64,000 bases of DNA from Teredinibacter waterburyi. Its GTDB lineage: Bacteria > Pseudomonadota > Gammaproteobacteria > Pseudomonadales > Cellvibrionaceae. The position numbers and the translations under genes were made by a program. Under the pieces are notes generated by a model that worked only from the letters and a program-made list of their open reading frames with translations, ran no database searches and was not told the origin of the DNA. The stretch's first letter is position 1. Every line of letters starts with the position of its first letter. Below, piece by piece: positions 59,283-64,000 of this stretch. The stretch lies in NCBI RefSeq assembly GCF_001922985.1, contig NZ_MRUH01000103.1, positions 62,001 to 126,000 on the forward strand. Reading direction: 5' to 3'.

Positions 59283-59894
59283 ATGAAAAATAAGTGGATA
59301 GTACCCATTATTTTAGTTGGTTTGATTAGCTTCCCAGTGGCGGCCAAGCAGGAGCAGGACAGGGCGCGGGACAACAATAAGCGCGAGCACCGACAAGAGC
59401 AATCTAGAGATAATAATAAAGCGCGTGAACAACGCCATAATCGCGACTATAAACAGCGCAAAGAAGAAAAACGCGATTACCGTGCCGATAAGCGCGAGCA
59501 AAGGGCTGAGCACAGAGTCGACAAGCGTGTCGAGCACAGGTTTGATAAACGTGTTGAGCACCGAGCCGAGCATGGTCCTCGCCACAACAACCAGCAAGAC
59601 TGGAAACGCCATCGCCACAACCAATACTGGCAGAGACATGGCTATCGTCAGCACCACTATAGCCACCGCAAACATTTGGATTGGCATTACGACGGTCGTC
59701 ACGATGTTTTTATCAGTGGTCGCACCAGCTTACATCGGCATCTAGACTTTGTTTGGGATATCGCTTGGTTAACCTTGCCTTTGCATCTGCGTCCAATCCA
59801 TCTCTATCTAGATGACCGCGGTGATTGCTATGTCGTTGAATACCGTCATCATCGGAAAGTATTGATAGAAGCGCCGGATTACGAATGTTACTAG
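59283..59894 (+). CDS. Small secreted highly charged protein, unknown function
   Basis: A 203-residue protein. Clear signal peptide (residues 1-20, ending FPVAAK). Residues 22-120 consist almost wholly of Arg, Lys, His, Glu, Asp, Asn and Gln, with an internal near-repeat of the form (V/F)DKRVEHR. Residues 135-203 are an ordered-looking domain with aromatic and hydrophobic residues (FVWDIAWLTLPLHLRPIHLYLDDRGDCYVV) and two Cys. A GAGGA ribosome binding site lies 7 bases before ATG 59283; upstream in-frame codons run into the terminator of secB and are not coding. The layout resembles small periplasmic RcnB-like proteins, but I do not recognise the family. Stand-alone gene. Confidence 0.75.
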   Translation: MKNKWIVPIILVGLISFPVAAKQEQDRARDNNKREHRQEQSRDNNKAREQRHNRDYKQRKEEKRDYRADKREQRAEHRVDKRVEHRFDKRVEHRAEHGPRHNNQQDWKRHRHNQYWQRHGYRQHHYSHRKHLDWHYDGRHDVFISGRTSLHRHLDFVWDIAWLTLPLHLRPIHLYLDDRGDCYVVEYRHHRKVLIEAPDYECY

Positions 59895-60033
59895 ACGGGC
59901 AATGCTCGGAAGGTATTGCTAGTGCGAGCCTACAGGGTGGGTGTTTGAAGGAGTAGAACGACCAAGGGGCTGGTCGTTCTACCTTGTACTTTAAGTGACT
60001 CGTTTTTACGGCGAGTTTTCTACTGGGGGTTAA

Positions 60034-61449
60034 TTACTCTTCATCTGCCGTGGACATGCCCAATTCTTTCAGTTTGCGGGTGAGCGTATTGCGTCCCCAC
60101 CCCAAAAGATTAGCGGCATCGCGTTTACGTCCCGCCGTATGTTTTAGCGCTGTATCGATAAGTGCACGCTCAAAGGTCGGCACAGCGTCACTGAGAATTT
60201 CGGTTTGTCCGCAGGCAAGCGCTTGATCTGCCCAGTGCCGTAAGGCTTTATCCCAGTCGCCACTCGGGGTTTCTGCACGTTTCACCTCCATAAGCTCTGG
60301 CGGTAAATCTTGAACATGTACCTCGCGGCCAGAGGCCATTACGGTTATCCAGCGGCAGGTATTTTCCAGCTGGCGAACGTTACCAGGCCAACTTAATTTG
60401 CTCAAATAGGCGTCGGTTTGGGTGGTAAGAATCTTCGTTTCTACATCCAGTTCCTGCGCAGCCTTGCGCAAAAAGTGTTGCGCAAGCTTGGGTATATCTT
60501 CACGGCGCGCCGCCAGCTTAGGTAGGTGAATGCGGATGACGTTTAGGCGGTGGAATAGATCCTCACGAAAACGATTGTTTTCCACCAGGCCTTCAAGGTT
60601 TTGGTGGGTTGCGGCAATGATACGCACATCGACCTTAATGGGGGTGTGTCCGCCAACGCGATAAAATTCGCCGTCGGCCAATACACGCAGTAGGCGTGTT
60701 TGGGTTTCGGCTGGCATATCACCAATTTCATCTAGAAATAAGGTTCCGCCATCGGCTTGCTGGAAGCGTCCTTGGCGCTGAGCGCCAGCGCCGGTAAAGG
60801 CACCTTTCTCGTGGCCAAACAATTCGGATTCGATCAGGTCGCGCGGAATCGCTGCCATATTCAGGGCGATAAACTGGCCTTCTTTACGTGGGCTATGGGT
60901 GTGCAGCGCGCGTGCGACTAGCTCTTTCCCCGTGCCTGATTCGCCGTTAATGAGCACAGTAATGTTGGAGTGTGACAGTCGTCCAATAGCGCGAAAAACC
61001 TCTTGCATGGCGGGGGCTTCGCCGATTATCTCGGTGTCCATCTCCGGTTCAGGCTCTACCTTTTCCTGCTGCTGTTCTGTGGCGTGAGCGAGCGCGCGTT
61101 GAGTTACCGCTACTGCTTCGTCGACGTCGAATGGCTTGGGTAGGTATTCAAAAGCACCGCCTTGATAGGCCGATACGGCACTTTCGAGGTCGGAGTGCGC
61201 TGTCATAATAATGATTGGTAGCAACGGGAATTGCTTGTGTAGCGCTTCCAATAGTTCCAAGCCATTTATCCCCGGCATCCGCACATCACTAATGACTGCG
61301 TCAGGTTTGCTCGAGCTTAGTTGAGCTAGCGCTTTGTCTCCGCTCTCAAAGCTCTGGGTTACAATTCCAGACGCCTGTAAGGCTTTCTCAAGCACCCAGC
61401 GAATAGAGCGGTCGTCATCAATAATCCATACCAAGTTCGATTTATGCAT
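60034..61449 (-). CDS. ntrC: Nitrogen regulation response regulator NtrC
   Basis: NtrC (GlnG) activates sigma-54 promoters under nitrogen limitation. The 471-residue protein has a receiver domain (WIIDDDRSIRWVLEKAL; phospho-acceptor Asp in PDAVISDVRMPG), an AAA+ domain with GESGTGKELVARALH, the sigma-54 contact loop GAFTGA and Walker B GGTLFLDEIGD, and a C-terminal Fis-type helix-turn-helix (GRKRDAANLLGWGRNTLTRKLKEL in two helices). ATG 61449 is used: its ATGCATAA overlaps the ntrB stop by 8 bp, and MHKSNLVWIIDDD fits the family. It is a plausible activator of the sigma-54 promoter at 49406. Confidence 0.96.
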   Translation of the reverse strand: MHKSNLVWIIDDDRSIRWVLEKALQASGIVTQSFESGDKALAQLSSSKPDAVISDVRMPGINGLELLEALHKQFPLLPIIIMTAHSDLESAVSAYQGGAFEYLPKPFDVDEAVAVTQRALAHATEQQQEKVEPEPEMDTEIIGEAPAMQEVFRAIGRLSHSNITVLINGESGTGKELVARALHTHSPRKEGQFIALNMAAIPRDLIESELFGHEKGAFTGAGAQRQGRFQQADGGTLFLDEIGDMPAETQTRLLRVLADGEFYRVGGHTPIKVDVRIIAATHQNLEGLVENNRFREDLFHRLNVIRIHLPKLAARREDIPKLAQHFLRKAAQELDVETKILTTQTDAYLSKLSWPGNVRQLENTCRWITVMASGREVHVQDLPPELMEVKRAETPSGDWDKALRHWADQALACGQTEILSDAVPTFERALIDTALKHTAGRKRDAANLLGWGRNTLTRKLKELGMSTADEE

Positions 61450-62515
61450 GTTTTTGTTCCAAGGGTAAAAATAGTGTGAACTGAGTGTTTCCTTTTTCAC
61501 TTTCGCACTCAATCAGGCCTTGGTGCAGGCCAATTAAGTTTTGCGAAATGGCTAAGCCGAGCCCGGTTCCTTCCGCGCGGCCAGTAATCATAGGCAGAAA
61601 AATATCGTCGATTAACTCCGGGGCAATACCCGGTCCGTTGTCGGTAATCGTCACCTTGACGACCAGAGGGTGGTGAATACGGCCAATGGTGTAACGGCGG
61701 TGAATCCGCGTTGCAAAGGTAATAGATGGCCGCTCAGCCAGTTGGTCTTTATTTTCGAGCAGCGCCTGCATGGCGTTTCGGGTGATATTGAGAGTGGCCT
61801 GAATTAACTGCGACTTATCGGCGAGCATGTCGGGAATGCTGGGGTCGTAATCTCGAACAAGCCGGATTTCTCTGCCGCATTCTGCCTTTAGTACTGTGGC
61901 GACGTGTTCCAGTACCTCGTGGATGTTCATGGCATTACGTTCTGACAGTGTGTGCGGTCCCAGCATGCGGTCGACCAAATCGCGTAGTCGATCGGTCTCG
62001 TCAATAATAATGCTGGTGTACTCTTCAAGCCCTTCATCTGGTAGCTCGCGCGCGAGCAACTGCGCCGCACCGCGAATGCCGCCCAGTGGGTTCTTAATTT
62101 CATGAGCCATGCTACGGACAAGGTTACGCGAGGTCTCTTGTGACGACAGTTTGGCTTCCTCGCGGCTTATACGCAGAAGTCGATCTAGCGGCTGCACTTC
62201 AATAATTAGGTGCCCGGATTCTGTAATCGGGGTAAGCGAGTAGTCGACAGTAAGTTCCTGATGGGTATGGGTGCGCCATACGGCACGGCGTGTTGTACAG
62301 TTGCGCTCCTCGCGCAGAGCGTCCAGCAGCGCTGCAGGAGTCGGGTCTTCTGGGGCGAAACATTGACTGATAGGCTTGCCCACCATTTGCTCGCTACTGG
62401 CGCTCAGCAGCATCTCTGCAGAAGCATTCATATGCTGAATGAGCAGGTTGGTATCAACCGAAATTACCGCAGTAATCAGGCTATCCAATATGTGATGATA
62501 CGCGGTTTGGTTCAC
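61442..62515 (-). CDS. ntrB: Nitrogen regulation sensor kinase NtrB
   Basis: NtrB (GlnL) phosphorylates or dephosphorylates NtrC according to PII state. A 357-residue cytoplasmic kinase with an N-terminal PAS domain (YHHILDSLITAVISVDTNLLIQHMN), the H-box MAHEIKNPLGGIRGAAQLL with the phospho-His, and an ATPase domain with the N box (NITRNAMQAL), DNGPGI and GLGLAISQN. GTG 62515 gives a start like other NtrB proteins; the frame extends upstream to 62578 without similarity. Coupled to ntrC by an 8-bp overlap. Confidence 0.95.
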   Translation of the reverse strand: MNQTAYHHILDSLITAVISVDTNLLIQHMNASAEMLLSASSEQMVGKPISQCFAPEDPTPAALLDALREERNCTTRRAVWRTHTHQELTVDYSLTPITESGHLIIEVQPLDRLLRISREEAKLSSQETSRNLVRSMAHEIKNPLGGIRGAAQLLARELPDEGLEEYTSIIIDETDRLRDLVDRMLGPHTLSERNAMNIHEVLEHVATVLKAECGREIRLVRDYDPSIPDMLADKSQLIQATLNITRNAMQALLENKDQLAERPSITFATRIHRRYTIGRIHHPLVVKVTITDNGPGIAPELIDDIFLPMITGRAEGTGLGLAISQNLIGLHQGLIECESEKGNTQFTLFLPLEQKHA

Positions 62516-62919
62516 GCGACGTCCCGTAGATAATAAATAAAGCGAGTCTTGTTTAGTCGAATGCAATAAGCAAACCAAAACAGTGCTTGAGTCGGAACTA
62601 ATCTGGACCGCAGTGGCGATGGTGGGGCATTAGTGGTCGAAAGAGCGTTTTGTCGGTGGCTAAACATTGTATAAATGTTGGAAAGTACGGCGAAATAATA
62701 CATTTTCGTCCTTATTTGTTACGAAAATAGTGGATAGTGCAAGAAGCGGCTAGGGCCTGCTTGCAAGGCGGCTATCGCCCTGATTTGGGGATACGAAGAG
62801 AGCTGCGGCCCTCACGATGGGCAGTGGTTGAATATTATGGGGTAAGCGAGACAAAAGCGCACCTAAATGGTGCTTGGTGGTGCACCACAATGTGGGCCGC
62901 CGCACTTCGGTGCAACCTG
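62516..62919. other. Intergenic region upstream of ntrB
   Basis: No gene seen in 404 bp. It holds an NtrC-like site (62859-62873), a cluster of related GGTGC palindromes up to 62913, and an inverted repeat ATTTTCGT (62702-62709) / ACGAAAAT (62721-62728). A TGGCAC-N5-TTGC sigma-54 promoter was looked for on the minus strand and not found. Confidence 0.45.
62859..62873. promoter_or_regulatory. Candidate NtrC binding site upstream of ntrB
   Basis: GCACC, five bases, GGTGC, an exact match to the palindromic core of NtrC sites. Directly to its right lies a 12-bp palindrome GTGGTGCACCAC (62876-62887) and a third palindrome GCAC/GTGC around 62902. Placed 345 bp upstream of ntrB. Autoregulation of ntrBC by NtrC is common, which makes it plausible; binding is inferred. 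Confidence 0.5.
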
Positions 62920-63633
62920 CTATTGGTTTGATATGGAGCTGTCGGCGTTGCGGTTAACGAGGATCGTGACCGGGGCTGACGTTTCGATGCGTGTGCCTAG
63001 CGCATCAACCACCGCGACTATAAGTGTAATCTGGCCGCGCATCTCTGGGCTGAAGGTGAAGTTAATATTGTTGAGTCGGGTTGTTTGCCCTTGGGGCTTG
63101 CCGTCAACGTAGAGCTGAAACTGATGCGTTTCATCCAGCTTTTGTTTACTGAGGATGATGACATTTAAAATCTTGTCATCTGGGCCGTAGCGAAAATCCT
63201 GTTTAGGGGATGCAATACGGAGTTTGTAGGGGCCTGCGGAGCTGCGAGGAAGATCCCGTTTCGCTTGAGGTGCCGGTGTTGGGCTGGGAGTTAGAGTTTT
63301 GCTCGGGGCAGGTATGACAGGGGTTGTTGTTCGGGTTGCATCGTTCGCCATAGTCGGGGCTCGATCGGCAGCTTGACGATCTATCGGTTGGTCGCTAGAT
63401 ACTTGTGTGGGCGCTTGCTGGCTGCGAATTTCTATCGCTGGCGCAGTATTGAGCGGTTTAAGCTTGATGGGTTTGGCTTTTGGGGTTGGCGGTTCGTCGC
63501 TGTAGGAAATGTTGCCGTATTCATCAACGTGCTTATAGATGTCTGCAAGCGAGTCGGTGGTAGCGAACACGGTGACTGCGACCAGTAGTTTTAGTAGCGT
63601 AGAATAGGTGTTAAGTGGTGGGGTATTGCGCAT
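62920..63633 (-). CDS. DUF4124 domain protein, secreted
   Basis: A 237-residue protein with a signal peptide (ending near SLADI, about residue 30) directly followed by the DUF4124 motif DIYKHVDEYGNISYSDEPP. A Pro/Thr/Ala-rich linker (about 55-130) leads to a C-terminal beta domain resembling an immunoglobulin-like fold (YKLRIASPKQDFRYGPDDKILNVIILSKQ...FTFSPEMRGQITLIVAVVDA). Genes of this type sit between glnA and ntrB in pseudomonads and relatives. Role unknown; periplasmic. Start uncertain, ATG 63633 or GTG 63648. Confidence 0.8.
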   Translation of the reverse strand: MRNTPPLNTYSTLLKLLVAVTVFATTDSLADIYKHVDEYGNISYSDEPPTPKAKPIKLKPLNTAPAIEIRSQQAPTQVSSDQPIDRQAADRAPTMANDATRTTTPVIPAPSKTLTPSPTPAPQAKRDLPRSSAGPYKLRIASPKQDFRYGPDDKILNVIILSKQKLDETHQFQLYVDGKPQGQTTRLNNINFTFSPEMRGQITLIVAVVDALGTRIETSAPVTILVNRNADSSISNQ

Positions 63634-63743
63634 AGCATCGATAACCAACGGCAGAGTTCCAGCGGACGAGCAGACTGTTGCAACCCTAGCATCATTTTAT
63701 CGGGATTGGGATGTTTGCTGTCTAGGAGTGCAATATCGGGCAT

Positions 63744-63780
63744 AAAAAAACCCGAACCGACGGAGTCGAATTCGGGCTTT
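63744..63780 (-). terminator. Terminator of glnA
   Basis: On the minus strand CCCGAA...TTCGGG, extended inside by CGAC/GTCG, followed by seven T residues (63750-63744). It lies 35 bp after the glnA stop codon and separates glnA from the DUF4124-ntrB-ntrC genes. Confidence 0.88.
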
Positions 63781-63814
63781 TAGATGTTAGCGAATTAACG
63801 CTAATACGGCGTAC

Positions 63815-64000
63815 TTATACTGAGTAGTAAAGGTCGAACTCAACTGGGTGAGTGGTGTGCTCAACACGGTAGACGTCTTCCATCTTAAGTTCGATGTAAG
63901 CGTCGATCATGTCGTCGGTGAAAACACCGCCAGCAGTCAAGTACTCACGGTCGGCGTCGAGGCTGCTAAGAGCTTCGCGCAGGCTACCACATACTTGTGG
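63815..64000 (-). CDS. glnA: Glutamine synthetase, C-terminal 61 residues
   Basis: The minus strand encodes a GS type I C-terminus: [37 protein letters not shown], and the ending [11 protein letters not shown], very close to the end of E. coli GlnA. The rest lies outside the window. GlnA assimilates ammonium to glutamine and is the classical NtrC target. The adenylylation Tyr is not within the visible part. Own terminator follows. Confidence 0.96.
   Translation of the reverse strand, partial: PQVCGSLREALSSLDADREYLTAGGVFTDDMIDAYIELKMEDVYRVEHTTHPVEFDLYYSV

Noticed and set aside
62516-62858. Sigma-54 promoter for ntrB
   Set aside because: No TGGCAC-N5-TTGC or close variant with the right spacing was found on the minus strand.

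Overview
This window looks like a chromosomal segment of a marine or plant-polymer-associated gammaproteobacterium, most likely of the Cellvibrionales (Saccharophagus/Teredinibacter/Cellvibrio-like). The evidence is the Pseudomonas-like gene order (nrdR-ribD-ribE-ribBA-ribH-nusB-thiL-pgpA; hisBHAF - YibQ-like - ctpA - envC - phosphoglycerate mutase - rhodanese - secB; ntrC-ntrB-glnA), the many PilZ proteins, roughly even base composition, and Cellvibrio-type accessory proteins (FecR/LysM with a CHASE2 kinase, DUF6316). I see no insertion sequence, prophage, integron, CRISPR array, tRNA or rRNA.

Layout. 1-2.2 kb: parC, cut by the window edge. 2.3-10.7 kb: a PilZ gene behind a perfect CRP-type site; a minus-strand operon of a DnaT-like protein with three tandem DnaT repeats, a lambda-P-like helicase-loader candidate and a Bax-like glucosaminidase; YchJ, a NADAR protein, radA, two more PilZ genes and ettA. 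11-15.7 kb: glyA with its terminator, then two overlapping genes for secreted proteins (DUF3857/transglutaminase and an unknown partner). 15.8-23.3 kb: nrdR plus a nearly complete riboflavin pathway (ribD, ribE, ribBA with a dead cyclohydrolase half, ribH, separate active ribA) with nusB, thiL, pgpA and a retropepsin-like membrane protease. 23.4-25.1 kb: a KefB/YbaL-type antiporter.

25.4-35.1 kb: five plus-strand genes forming a two-module, functionally uncharacterised peptide/amide-ligase-like cluster: circularly permuted ATP-grasp, alpha-E, transglutaminase-DUF2126, then an ATP-grasp/alpha-E fusion and a second transglutaminase. The second ATP-grasp appears to have lost active-site residues. 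35.2-38.9 kb: convergent FecR/LysM secreted protein and CHASE2 Ser/Thr kinase.

39.1-49.4 kb: a minus-strand guanidine catabolism operon (ABC transporter, two carboxyguanidine-deiminase-type subunits, guanidine/urea carboxylase, allophanate hydrolase). Its leader holds a textbook guanidine-I (ykkC) riboswitch whose 3' strand can instead form a terminator, and upstream lies a consensus sigma-54 promoter, so expression should need both nitrogen limitation and guanidine. The likely regulators, ntrB and ntrC, lie at 60-62.5 kb with glnA at the right edge.

49.7-52.6 kb: hisBHAF. 52.9-59.9 kb: DUF6316, a YibQ-type deacetylase, ctpA, envC, gpmA (where pseudomonads carry gpmI), a cysteine-less rhodanese, secB and a strongly charged small secreted protein. 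60-64 kb: ntrC, ntrB, a DUF4124 protein and the 3' end of glnA.

The most interesting items are the ATP-grasp/alpha-E/transglutaminase cluster, the sigma-54 plus riboswitch control of guanidine use, and the triple-DnaT/lambda-P-like/Bax operon.
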